64,000 bases of DNA from Amyelois transitella (lineage: Eukaryota > Arthropoda > Insecta > Lepidoptera > Pyralidae): assembly GCF_032362555.1 (NCBI RefSeq), contig NC_083517.1, forward strand, positions 1,384,001-1,448,000, read 5' to 3'. Shown here piece after piece: positions 50,401 to 59,300 of this stretch (within the stretch, counting starts at the first letter, position 1; every line of letters starts with the position of its first letter). The translations under genes were made by a program, and so were the position numbers. A model generated the notes under the pieces. It had not been told where the DNA came from. It saw only the letters and a list, made by a program, of their open reading frames with translations, and ran no database searches.

Positions 50401-51166
50401 GGCATCGAGGGTCTGGTCGTCGCCATCTACGGCCCCCCGAGGGAAGACTTGATATGCCCAGACCATGTGGACTATTGCGAGTATAAAAATGTTGCGTAAG
50501 TATTTGTTCTACATACATATATAAAATCACGCCTTTTTCCCATACGGGTAGGTAGAGACTACATCTTTCGACTTGCCACGATCTCTGCATCTTCTTTCTA
50601 ATTGCCCTCATATCTTTTTGTTCTGTTGGTTAAAATGCCCTTTAAAAATACTAATCGAAGTCTTTTTGATTCTTATAAAATTATAATTTTTTTATAAAAA
50701 TGTATATTCTTAACTGAGATATCGAATAACATTTTAGGGAAAATATTTTTTACAAGTTAAAACCTACACAGATAACTAAAATGTTATCTGTGTAGATAAT
50801 CAATATGCGTAGGTACTTCTGTTACCGTCTAGTACAATTTAATCTATGCTGGTTACCCTTTTCATGATTATTCTTTCCTTTGGCTAATTGTAGGGATTTC
50901 TATTGGAAAAAGCATTAGGTACATAAACAACGGGATACATATATAGATACATAATAATTTATTTTTACAGAGGCTTCGTGAAGCTCATGGGAATGTCTGG
51001 GATATCTTTCTGGACAGACTTCGGAATCCTAGTATTGATACTGTTTACCATGAACCTGACCGGATACTACCTGTTACGGCAGAGGCTGTCTCCGAACTAT
51101 GCCTTTAGGGCTATTAAAGTTATAGGCACCTTTGTTAAGAATAAAATGAGCGTTTCTCCCCATTAG
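32257..51166 (+). CDS. ABCG half-transporter, ABCG1/ABCG4 type, complete (10 coding exons)
   Basis: Coding exons 32322-32436, 40316-40433, 43796-43985, 45823-45968, 47170-47408, 47805-48046, 48811-48979, 49392-49648, 50272-50495 and 50971-51166 total 1896 bases, 631 residues plus stop. The nucleotide-binding domain comes first: Walker [10 protein letters not shown] (61-69), Q-loop MQED (106-109), signature LSGGE (162-166), Walker B VIFLDE (182-187), D-loop GLDD (191-194), H-loop His219. After the linker [15 protein letters not shown] come about six membrane helices and a short C-terminus. One domain pair makes a half-transporter that must dimerise. ABCG1/4 relatives export sterols or other lipids; the substrate here is unknown. 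The D-loop has Asp where LDS is usual. The start is the first in-frame ATG after an acceptor at 32256. Confidence 0.93.
32440..32590 (+). mobile_element. LINE ORF2 C-terminal fragment in ABCG intron 1
   Basis: A frame from 32477 to TGA at 32585-32587 encodes [16 protein letters not shown] and a short end. The RLWNxLP motif also ends the LINE ORF at 62091-63638 (VRLWNALP). It starts only a few bases after the exon 1 donor. Confidence 0.6.
32595..32780 (+). repeat. SINE-B copy, head-truncated
   Basis: Box-B GGTTCGAATCCC, then CAGGGCATGATGAG, GGGTCTTGGATGTTTATC and ATATAGTATCGTTGA. Confidence 0.8.
33139..33395 (-). repeat. SINE-A copy in ABCG intron 1
   Basis: Complete reverse copy, head GTGCCGGGAACCACTCGGCA. 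Confidence 0.88.
34925..35025 (-). repeat. SINE-B 3' half, reversed
   Basis: TACGGGACAAATTACGCAGA, then CCTCGAAGTAAGTTCGAGAC. Confidence 0.75.
35836..36086 (-). repeat. Diverged SINE-A copy
   Basis: Reverse copy, head TACCGGGAACCACACGG. Confidence 0.8.
36366..36475 (+). repeat. SINE-A 3' fragment
   Basis: CAGCTGAACATTAGCC through the ATGT tail. Confidence 0.7.
36480..36800 (+). repeat. Dispersed repeat, interrupted by a small RTE insertion
   Basis: Same family as 5180-5475 (TTTTCGCAAATCCCACAGG, ATCACGCGTGAAGCGTTAAC). It is split at 36669-36734. Confidence 0.6.
36669..36734 (+). mobile_element. 66-bp RTE 3' end with 12-bp target duplication
   Basis: Sequence CTCTGCCTACCCCTCTGGG, then AAAGAGGCGTGATTTTATG and the ATGT tail matches the RTE 3' end. 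The flanks ATTAGTTCAGTA at 36657-36668 and 36735-36746 are identical. Confidence 0.88.
37140..37335 (+). mobile_element. Helitron-like 5' region
   Basis: TCTTATATATAAAATTCTCG then TGTCACAATGTTCG, a start typical of insect non-autonomous Helitrons. No clear 3' end is found. Confidence 0.5.
37726..38036. repeat. Foldback SINE-A pair
   Basis: A forward copy (37726-37957) meets a reversed partial copy (37958-38036, AACGTTCAGCTGTTTGGC to CTAGCTCATCGCC) with no spacer. Confidence 0.8.
39190..39229. repeat. Perfect 16-bp inverted repeat, 8-nt loop
   Basis: Arms ACTAGAAATTTCTTCC and GGAAGAAATTTCTAGT. Confidence 0.9.
39385..40258 (+). mobile_element. Non-autonomous Helitron-like element in ABCG intron 1
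   Basis: The 3' end has a short hairpin (CGCAA...TTGCG) followed by CTAG at 40255-40258 and a host T, the Helitron signature. The body has CTACGCAACGGATTTTGATG, common in lepidopteran repeats. The 5' end is vague. It ends 57 bases before ABCG exon 2. Confidence 0.55.
40316..40433 (+). CDS. ABCG exon 2: Walker A
   Basis: Encodes [20 protein letters not shown] and [17 protein letters not shown]. Enters with one carried base and leaves two. Confidence 0.95.
40467..40700 (+). repeat. SINE-B copy, full-length
   Basis: tRNA-like head with box-A CTGTGGCGCAGCGGTAGT and box-B GGTTCGAATCCCGG, then the standard body. Confidence 0.88.
40808..40885. repeat. Copy of the unclassified repeat at 3400
   Basis: TTTTGGTTTCACAACATTGG and GTTTACTGCGGCTTCCAAC. 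Confidence 0.6.
41166..41448. repeat. Foldback SINE-A pair
   Basis: Forward head and body (41166-41322) are joined to a reversed copy (41323-41448, starting TCCCTTATGGGGTAGACAG). Confidence 0.78.
41801..42061 (-). repeat. SINE-A copy with 11-bp target duplication
   Basis: Complete reverse copy. AACAGGATATA occurs at 41794-41804, running into the tail, and again at 42061-42071 just after the head. Confidence 0.9.
42254..42512 (+). repeat. SINE-A, diverged subtype, first of a tandem pair
   Basis: Carries ATCATCAATACTTAGC and AATAACTGACCGTGGCC in place of the usual AGCTGAACGTGGCC. Confidence 0.82.
42513..42790 (+). repeat. SINE-A, same subtype, second of a tandem pair
   Basis: Shares the AATAACTGACCG and ACACTGTTGACTCTG variants with its neighbour. 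Confidence 0.82.
43796..43985 (+). CDS. ABCG exon 3: Q-loop
   Basis: Encodes [20 protein letters not shown] then [16 protein letters not shown]. Donor GTG|GTAAGT, phase 0. Confidence 0.95.
44085..44330 (+). repeat. SINE-B copy, full-length, ABCG intron 3
   Basis: Head GGCCTCTGTGGCGCAGCGG, box-B GGTTCGAATCCCGG, end TGTGTAATTTGTCCCGTATA. Confidence 0.9.
45040..45160 (+). repeat. Decayed SINE-C fragment
   Basis: CGTTCAAATCCCGCTGCGGT, then TTCATTAGTTTGAATGAC. Confidence 0.55.
45210..45457 (-). mobile_element. Non-autonomous Helitron-like element
   Basis: On the - strand it starts TCTATACTAATATTATAAAG after a host A. It ends CGCGGACGAAGTCGCGGGC, then ACAGCTAG before a host T. Both Helitron termini and the A/T target are present. 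Confidence 0.7.
45562..45672 (+). repeat. SINE-A fragment
   Basis: GCTAGTAACCTGGCACTATT through GGATATAGACGTGACTG. Confidence 0.7.
45823..45968 (+). CDS. ABCG exon 4: signature and Walker B
   Basis: Encodes [20 protein letters not shown] and [10 protein letters not shown]. Donor AC|GTGAGT splits a Thr codon. Confidence 0.95.
46059..46315 (-). mobile_element. Helitron-like element related to 45210-45457
   Basis: Same reversed end (CTAGCTGTGCCCGCGACTTC) after an A. The far end runs into a T-rich tract at 46320-46365 and is lost. Confidence 0.6.
46505..46725 (+). repeat. SINE-B copy with shortened head
   Basis: GATGCGCTTGTCTGCGACAC, box-B GGTTCGAATCCCGG; a SINE-A interrupts its 3' end. Confidence 0.85.
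46726..46984 (-). repeat. SINE-A copy inserted at the end of SINE-B
   Basis: Complete reverse copy. CCGCATATA on the left and CCGTATATA on the right are remnants of the SINE-B end. Confidence 0.88.
47036..47155 (+). repeat. SINE-A 3' half just before ABCG exon 5
   Basis: AATCTCAAATCCATCATAAA to the ATGT tail. Its tail ends about 15 bases before the exon acceptor, so it supplies part of the splice region. Confidence 0.85.
47170..47408 (+). CDS. ABCG exon 5: D- and H-loops
   Basis: Encodes [40 protein letters not shown] and the NPADF linker. Leaves one base. Confidence 0.95.
47445..47692 (+). repeat. SINE-A copy in ABCG intron 5
   Basis: Head GATTGGTTCCCGGTAGC to an ATGT tail. Confidence 0.85.
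47805..48046 (+). CDS. ABCG exon 6: inter-domain linker
   Basis: Encodes [16 protein letters not shown] to [18 protein letters not shown], leading to the first membrane helix. Donor AAG|GTGTGT. Confidence 0.9.
48185..48409 (+). mobile_element. Non-autonomous Helitron-like element, complete ends
   Basis: Starts TCTATATATATAAAAGCG after an A. Ends ACGCGGACGAAGTTGCGGGC, then AGCAGCTAG before a T; 225 bp. Confidence 0.75.
48587..48790 (+). repeat. SINE-A copy with deletions
   Basis: Head GTGCCGTGTGGTTCCCTG. Its 3' end lies about 20 bases before ABCG exon 7. Confidence 0.75.
48811..48979 (+). CDS. ABCG exon 7: first two membrane helices
   Basis: Encodes [19 protein letters not shown] and [20 protein letters not shown]. 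Confidence 0.93.
49227..49322 (+). mobile_element. RTE 3' fragment in ABCG intron 7
   Basis: AGAGAGTTATGAATGTGGAT and GAAGTATGCAGAGATTAAGG match the end of the RTE ORF, forward. Confidence 0.85.
49392..49648 (+). CDS. ABCG exon 8: middle membrane helices
   Basis: Encodes [20 protein letters not shown] and [20 protein letters not shown]. The [14 protein letters not shown] motif is typical of ABCG1/4 relatives. Confidence 0.93.
49871..50140 (+). repeat. SINE-A copy, near consensus
   Basis: Complete from GTGCCGTGTGGTTCCCGG to the ATGT tail. Confidence 0.9.
50272..50495 (+). CDS. ABCG exon 9: helix 5 and extracellular loop
   Basis: Encodes [17 protein letters not shown] and [19 protein letters not shown], then a loop with three cysteines ([10 protein letters not shown] and the preceding SCSF). 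Confidence 0.93.
50515..50605 (-). mobile_element. RTE 3' fragment in ABCG intron 9
   Basis: AAATCACGCCTTTTTCCC, then CTTGCCACGATCTCTGCAT. Confidence 0.82.
50764..50795. repeat. 13-bp inverted repeat, 6-nt loop
   Basis: Arms CTACACAGATAAC and GTTATCTGTGTAG, perfect. Confidence 0.9.
50971..51166 (+). CDS. ABCG exon 10: last helix and stop
   Basis: Encodes [20 protein letters not shown] to TAG at 51164-51166. A candidate AATAAA is at 51292-51297. Confidence 0.93.
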
Positions 51167-53441
51167 ATAATTTAGTTTTTAGATCCGAGTGAACTTTCCG
51201 AAATGACATAATCTAAAAAAAACCAAGCTTCAGTAAATTCTTTTTTCAAAAAATTTATATAAGTTAAAAAGGTTACAAATATATTTTTTTAAATAAACAC
51301 AGCATTAGATAATTTAAGAGTAAATTGAATTATAATTGATATTTAATTATGGTAAGAGTTGTCCAAATTTCCCCAAAAATTATTAAGAATTACAAATGTA
51401 GACAATTTACAAGTAACTCTTTTTATAAGACTTTATATTAAATAAAAACGTACTTATATTTATTATGTGGGTCGAACCTGTAAGTACTTTTACAATGTAA
51501 ATCTAGCGTACATTATATTCTTTTATAAATGAGTCCCACGTGGATTTGAATAATAGTATAATTTATATTATCGAGTACCTTATTATTTTAAGTCTGAAAC
51601 ATCACAAATAAATTAGGACAAGAAAGATTTAAAAAGGACTGAAATATCTATGCAAGTTTATTTGCAAATTAAGTATATATTATATTTTAAAAAATAATAT
51701 TAGAGTATTTCATATAGATTTTAAAAGCCTCGCTGGTTTGGGCTGTGTCTCATTACTTACCCTAGTTGGGATATAATATCTTACCAATAATACTTAAGAG
51801 TATTTTTTATAAGGCGATATACTAACACTAACAAACAATAATCTTTATATAGAAGAGTCAGTATAGAAGAAAATAAGAAATATTACAAAAAAGGATTTAT
51901 TCAATATTATTTTTCAAATCAAGAAAAACAGATTTTAATAAAAGTCCTCTATGAACTGAATCTTTGTCAAAACTTAGTCTTGTTAAAACAAATATTTTAC
52001 TTTACCAGTGATTTTACTAATAAAAAATAAATAATATATTTTGTTTAATTATGTACATGACATGATAAATCTAATTTATTGCCTGTCCTTTCGCCGTCTA
52101 GGAGTTTGGGATACGATATTTTTGTATGAAATAAAATAATTTATCTTTGAAATGTCTTTTATTTATCAAATGTTTTCTCACTAAAATAAAATCACATGTT
52201 ATTTGTTATATAATAAAAGAACAAACACATAATATATATAACATATTTCAACAAAATATGACTAGGGCAGTCAAGACGACATTTTTTAATTAATTTAAAC
52301 AAAAATATTCAAAGGATGTGATATTTTTTCTCCAAAAACTTTTAACACATGAAGTGATATATAAATAATAATAAAGTGCACATATAGTGCTTTTTATTAT
52401 TATTTATAAGTGCCCATGCTTTATATCAAAGCATTGATTTATCATATTTTACATGATAGGTAGTCTTATAATATTTTTATTAATTATACATACATACGCA
52501 CATATACATAATCACGTTCTCCTTCTATCCTTTGCGAAGTAAATAGAGCCAACACTGTTTGGCTCAATTATATGCTATTTATAGTAAGCTTATGAACATA
52601 AATACGTTGGAATGTAATACCTCTACCTATTTAAATCAATAGGCCGTGATAATTATTCTTTTAAATTTATTTATTTTCAAAAATAATAAATTATTGTTTT
52701 GTTTTTTTTTTTAATAATTTTTCTTTTTTTTCGCTCTATATTATATACATTTCATAAGAATTGAACAGTGCCAAATCGTAATTTCGTTTATAATTCGTTC
52801 GAATAAAGTTGATGTACTTAACTGTAAAGAAAAAAAATATTTACAAAAGGAACAAATTAATAAACAAAATAAAGTGTATCTTATTGTACAAACACAAAAT
52901 AATCTAAGATAGAGTAGAATCATGAGTATTATAATATCTATTTAGTATTATAGAATTGATGTAATATTTCTGTGAAAAAATTTTATATTGGCAAAAAAAA
53001 AATCTTAAAATTAGGCCTTTAGAATAAATGGTTAAGGTAATCGAATCACTTTCCATCAGTTATACATATCTGTCTGTCTACATAAGGTATCATAAAAATT
53101 ATAGTAAGATGTTCATATTTATAACTATAATAATTGTGACTGTTTGTACTATAACAAAAATAAAATCACATAAATTGAGAAGACTGTTTTCTTTGTAAAA
53201 ATTTATTCAGATGATGCCAATATTTTTTAAGTAGACTATTTTCATCTGCATTGACAATAAAAAAAAACATTAAAGAAAAATTTCTTTAAGGTCAGCATGA
53301 ATTTGGTACAATATTTTTTTTTTGGGATTGAACATTTTCCCTAATTTATATCGAAGTAGGTATGTAACATTATTTTCAAAATTTATTAAGTATTTGATTA
53401 ATCATCTTTCTCTGTGAGAAGGTACTTACTACATATATGTT

Positions 53442-53700
53442 GACGGCCTCTGTGGCGCAGCGGTAGTACGCTTGCCTGTGACACCGGGGGTCCCGGGTTC
53501 GAATCCCGGCCAGGGCATGATGAGAAAAGAACTTTTTCTGATTGGCCTGGGTCTTGGATGTTTATCTATATAAGTATTTATTATAAAATATAGTATCGTT
53601 GAGTTAGTATCTCGTAACACAAGTGTCAAACTTACTTCGAGGCTAACTCAATCTGTGTAATTTGTCCCGTATATATTTATTTATTTATTTATTTATTTGT
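53442..53700 (+). repeat. SINE-B copy, the cleanest in the window
   Basis: Box-A CTGTGGCGCAGCGGTAGTAC, box-B GGTTCGAATCCCGG, full body, then a TTTA-repeat tail. Confidence 0.93.
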
Positions 53701-55552
53701 TTATTAGGAAAAGTTGACATTTTAATTTTTACGGATTTTTAATCCTTGACATTTTTAATTTTTGCGGATTTTTTATAGATACTTGTTTTCAAAGACAGTT
53801 AATCTTTATTGAATGGTTATTATTAAATGTTTTATTATTACACAAAATAATACAGATTTATTTTGTACAAAAAGGTACAACCTAATGTAAAGTATGCACT
53901 TTATGAATGCCGATGTATGATAAATTTATTGTTTTTTTTTTATTTCTAGCACTATTTGCTTATCATTAAAATATGTTATACCTATTTAAAAAAGGAATTA
54001 CTATTTACTATTTTGAAGCCACTGGCATCGATGAAATACATTTTGCTGTCTTAAAAGTATAAAAAAAATTATATTTATAGAAGTATATTTCTCTGAAGAT
54101 TTTGATACGATATCATCATTCAAGATACTTATAGATTGACCAAGTATAGAATTTTGTTTCTTAGAGCAGGGTTGATTGTTAATTCGATAGAGTTGCCTTT
54201 ATTGCACATAAGAACTAAAATAAAGCTAATACCTAGTAACAAAAATATTAACCGACAATTTCAATTTATGGGATGCAAAGAGTTAATATTTAATAAAATC
54301 ATGTGCGAAGAAAAAAGATATGAAATATACTGCATTTAGTTCTGAAAATATAAGTTTTTAATATCTATTTCACAACTAAGTATTTTTTTCATAAATCTAC
54401 TGCTCAAAAGCGCAACAAGGGCTTAGGCGGTCCAAAACATAGATGAATAATCTATGGTCCATACATTAAAAAAATAAAAATGGACGGCGAAACCCGATGC
54501 CCAACAAACCTTACCTATTCTTCATTCCACATCCCCGGCCAGAGCTTATAAATATTTTTCTTAATTTTAGTGGTAACATAAGTATAGATTAAAATAAACC
54601 TACTTGATAATAATTCATAAACCTTATAAAAATGAACACAAAAAAATACAATAAAGCAGATTTAATAAAAAAAAAAACAAATTAAATTTGGAATGTCAAG
54701 CTAGTCTTAAATAGATCTCTATACTAAAAAGTATTTATTTACACAGTTTGGCACCACACCAAGGGTAGGTATATTGCCCGGTGCCCACACTTTTTGTAAA
54801 GTTGGATAAGTACAATTTTAAAGCGAGCGTCTTTTAAGTCTTTTTTGTGACTAATAATTATGTACATTCAAATCACATCTCATAATTTTGCGAACCATAC
54901 TTTAATACCACGAGAAAATCCGAGTTTTTTTTTCTATCGTTTTAAGACATTATTGTAAGAATATAATCAATGATAATTCATTAATACTAAATTTATGTTA
55001 TGAAGATGATTGTAGGAAATTTGAGATTCAAGATGGAAAATCTTAGTGAGCAGAAATACGTTTTATTTTTTAGAGATTCTAAGTATTTGAGATGAAGAGT
55101 AGTTATAAACTACTTCAAAAGATCTACTTAATTTTATATCATTCAATGATATTAAAAAAAATGTAACTCAGTATAATGTGAACTTGACATACTTATATAA
55201 AAACTACTTGAAATAATTAAAGATACCTATATGAATTTCTTATCTTATATTTCTTTGATGAAGGTGAAACTAATTATTTTTCTTAAGAATAATAATAATT
55301 CTTTAATTGATAGTTTCAATGTTAATTTAAACGTGACATTTTTTCCGTTTTTGCTCACTTCAATTCATAATTATTCGCATTCATACATCATAATATCTTA
55401 CGGTTATAAGTGCAAGTTTACTGTCATATCATCAATAAGATTATTACTACCTATAAAAACCTAGGAATCTCAATCAGAATATTATTGGCTGGATCATGAT
55501 GATAGATCGCTAATTTCTAAGTCAAGATGTGAATTATTTATTTATTTACTTA

Positions 55553-55816
55553 CATACATACATACAGATAATCACGTCTGTATCCCTTGCGGGGTGGACA
55601 GAGCCAACAGTCTTGAAAATACTGGTAGGCACGTTTAGCTGTTACGCTTAATAATAGGATTTTGATTCAAATAGTGACAGCTTGCTTGCCCATCGATTAA
55701 AAGAAGAATCCCGAGGTTGTAAGCCTATCCCTTAGTCGCCTTTTACGACGTCCATGGGAACTAGATGGAGTAGTTCTATTCTTTTTTTTTTAAAGTTCTG
55801 GGAACCACACGGCACA
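55553..55816 (-). repeat. SINE-A copy, possibly in the Pgant2 3' UTR
   Basis: Complete reverse copy. A candidate - strand AATAAA lies beyond it at 55537-55542, which would place it in the Pgant2 3' UTR. Confidence 0.85.
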
Positions 55817-56073
55817 CTTATTAACTTAGATTTCACTATTAAGCTTTACCTTAACGTAATATTTACATAAATCTTATTATAATACGTGCAAGTTCATTCT
55901 AACCTCTTCTTAATAATACGTCTTTAGGCATCTGAGAATGGAAATTACTATCAAATTCTCATTCCGCATAGAAATCGGTCTGATCTTCTTATTTAATCAG
56001 ATTTCATTGATCACAATCATATTTACATGATAAAAAACGCGAAAATCCATTGTTACCTATTCCTAAAAGAACT

Positions 56074-56348
56074 TTAGAAAGAAAAGTGCTGGCTAGGTTT
56101 TTCTTCGTCACATCTCTGGAGGTACAAAGCGGGCCGGTCAGAGTCTAAGCACGCGTCGAGTTTCGCGTGCCTTATAAGAAGCCCCTGTCTTCTCCAGAGT
56201 TGCGCGTCGTCCGCCGCGTCGCAGGCGGCGAGGACGGCCGTGACGCGATCCTCGGGGGAGAGGGATATGCAGAGACTATGGTGGCGGATGAGGCCGCTCT
56301 CGAAACGCCATTCCTGGTTGCCCCCAGTGTTGTGACAGGGATACATGC
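56074..56348 (-). CDS. Pgant2: Pgant2 last exon: lectin domain and stop
   Basis: Encodes [15 protein letters not shown], further lectin repeats and QHFSF before TAA (complement of 56074-56076). Confidence 0.93.
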
Positions 56349-59300
56349 CTGGAAGTGGATATCAACGTTGGTTAGGTATGAGGTTCTTCCAAATTACACA
56401 TACAGCTTGATTGTTACGTAAATTACAACTAAAATTTATATTATGTGCCGTGTGGTTCCCGGCACCAATAGAAAAAGGTATAGGACCACTTCAATTTTTC
56501 CCATCGATGTCGCAAAAGGCGACTTAGGGACAGGCTTATAAACTTGAGATTCTTCCCTCATGGCTCTTTCGGTGTTGAGAGCTGAAGAGCTGAGGCGAAA
56601 GTTACTCAGAGCTTAATTTATGCCGTTGGTTATACCTTCTCTTTGTCCGGTTGAAGAGTTCCAACAATTAAAGATGCTAAGAGCTCAAATTATAAGTGTT
56701 CTTACCAAAAGTTCCTTCAAAAAGATGTCCTACGTATTGGCCTTGGAGAAAAAAGGGGTGAAAATTTTATTAAAGGATTCTTACCTAAGGTTCCTTCAAC
56801 GAGATGTCCCATAGTGTCAAGACACCTCGCTCCTTGTCTGATAGCGTGAGAAGCCCCTGACATGGTCGGCACTTGGAGCTCAGGGTACACATGCTCCAAG
56901 TACCACCGGAATGGCTTGCAGTGTAGTTTGTCACGGAGAGCCACGCGTTCTGAGATGCTGCGGTAGAGAATAGCGAGTAAACTTATTTACTGTTGTATAT
57001 TGATAATATCACATACATAAAATCACGCCTCTTTCCTGGAGGGGTAGGCAGAGACTACCTCTTTCCACTTGCCACGATCTCTGCATACTTCCTTCGCTTC
57101 ATCCACATTCATAACTCTCTTCATGCAAGCTCGGCGGTTTCGGGTACTCTTGACCTGACCCTTTACCAGGACGTCCTTAATTTGATAGATAATATACTTT
57201 ATTCAAATACCAAGTCCTCCTCGTCTGCACCGAGAAAAATACCAATACTACAATTAAGAACAGTCTGCGAACTCTTTCAGTCCACCTTGAGAGAAAAGAA
57301 CCTTGGAAACTGATGGAATGGTTAGAAATTAGGTTATCATGCTTCCTCTCATCAAGTCTCGTAAAAGATTTGCGGTTTAACTTGTTATACGGCTGTCTGC
57401 CTGATGATGAGGTGTTGGATTTTCTTCGCACTACTTAAAACTCTTAAGATAACTCTCTAACTAATGAAAACACAGTAGCAGTAGTTTTCAAAACAAAAAT
57501 AGGATGCAGAACCAAAATGGCTCCGCTGCAGTTATAGCAAATGATTAATTATACTAATATGGTTATTGCGCAGTGTGGTTCCCGGCACCAATGCAAAAAA
57601 GAATAGGACCACTCCCATCTCTTTCCCATGGATGTCGTAAAAGGCTACTAAGGGATAGGCTTACAAACTTGGGATTCCTTTTTAGGCGATGGACTAGCAA
57701 CTTGTCACTAATTTGAATCTCAATTCTATCATTAAGCCAAATAGCTGAACGTGGCCGATCAGTCTTCCAAAGACTGTTGGCTCTGTCTACCCCGCAAGGG
57801 ATATAGACGTGACTATATGTAGGTATATGGTTATAAGAAGCAACTCACTCTCCATACTCCACTTGTTTGGCCAGCGGCTGCGACCGATAATACAACTCTT
57901 TGTAATCGTCCATCCAGACCTCGGCGGCCCTCCTCGTGTTCCTAGCGAAGACCGCCCCGGACCCGCCCGGGAACGTGTAGGGATGACGCTTGCGGAACAC
58001 GTGGCCCACTCGGGAACACGGAACTATTTCCAGGGAGCCACCGCATTGCCACACTCTGAAAGATTATCATATAAACTATTATACAATACAAGTTCAGATC
58101 AGACTGTTCAGATAGTAGTTCAGATATATTGTGGACAAGAGATAGAAAAAGAATAGGACCAATCCATGTATGTCGTTAAAGGCGACCAAGGGATAAGCTA
58201 TACAAGGGATTCCTCTTTTTAGGCGATCGTCTAGCAAACTGTCACTATTTGTATCTCAATTCTATCATTAAGCCAAACAGCTAAACGTGGCCTTTCAGTC
58301 TTTTGAAGTCTATCGGCTCTGTCTAACCCGCAAGGGATAATATTATATTATATGTTTCTGCCGTGTGGTTCCCGGCACTATTACAAAAAAGAATAGGACC
58401 ACTCCATCTCTTTCCCATGGATGTCGTAAAAGGCGACTAAGGGATAGGCTTATTAACTTAGGATTCCTCTTTTAGGCGATGGGCTAGCAACCTGTCACTA
58501 TTTGAATCTCGGTTCTATCATTAAGCCAAATAGCTGAACGTGGCCATTCAGTCTTTTCAAGACTGTTGGCTCTGTCTACCCCGCAAGGGATATAGACGTG
58601 ATCATATGTATGTATGTATGTATGTATATGTTTCTACATGAGCAGCTGAATGTGGCCATTCAGTCTTTTCGGGACTATTGGCTCTGTCTACCCCGTAAGG
58701 GATATAGACGTGACTATAGGTATGTATGTATCTACATATAACCTATATAATATATATATAATCTCGTGAAGCGCGGAACATCATTTCTATGTAAGTAGTA
58801 ATCATGACACTGCTGTTAGTCCTAGTTATGTCTTCACCTCTCTTGAGACCTCTGTCACCTAGTCAGCATGATCCTGGAGTTTGTAGAGGAGACCTTTTGG
58901 GTTTAGCCTAATACACGAAGCGACCCCTATCTGAACCCCGCATCTAAACTAACTCGTATCTTCATTATATCATAGTTAAACTTCCACATGTCTGAATGAG
59001 CAGGTCTAACTGTTCTTACTCACAGTAAGTACCTATATAGTTGTAGCGCTAGCGGTAATTCGGCTCGACCGCCACCAAAGGGAAGATCTTCCGCCAGGCT
59101 AGGTGTTATGCCTGGGGAACCGCGGCTCCCGCTACATTGGTGACCCCGACGTGATTAGAAGCAACCTTCTTCATCATCAACTCCAATCCTCAGCATCACT
59201 CCCGCTACATCGTAATTCCACTTCTTCGTCGTTATAACTTTATTTTATGTGTCTAGTCTACGTGGGGTGAAGATCAAACATCATAATAGGATATACCTGA

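Larger units (their letters stand above)
51167..56073. other. Convergent spacer between ABCG and Pgant2
   Basis: Very AT-rich. Contains the two 3' UTRs, a SINE-A scrap (52493-52565), one full SINE-B (53442-53700) and one SINE-A (55553-55816). An imperfect hairpin lies at 52360-52407 (AATAATAATAAAGTGCAC and its near-reverse). No coding sequence recognised. Confidence 0.6.

Noticed and set aside
56167..56421. Plus-strand open frame over the Pgant2 last exon
   Set aside because: Shadow of the - strand lectin-domain exon, which has splice sites and family motifs.
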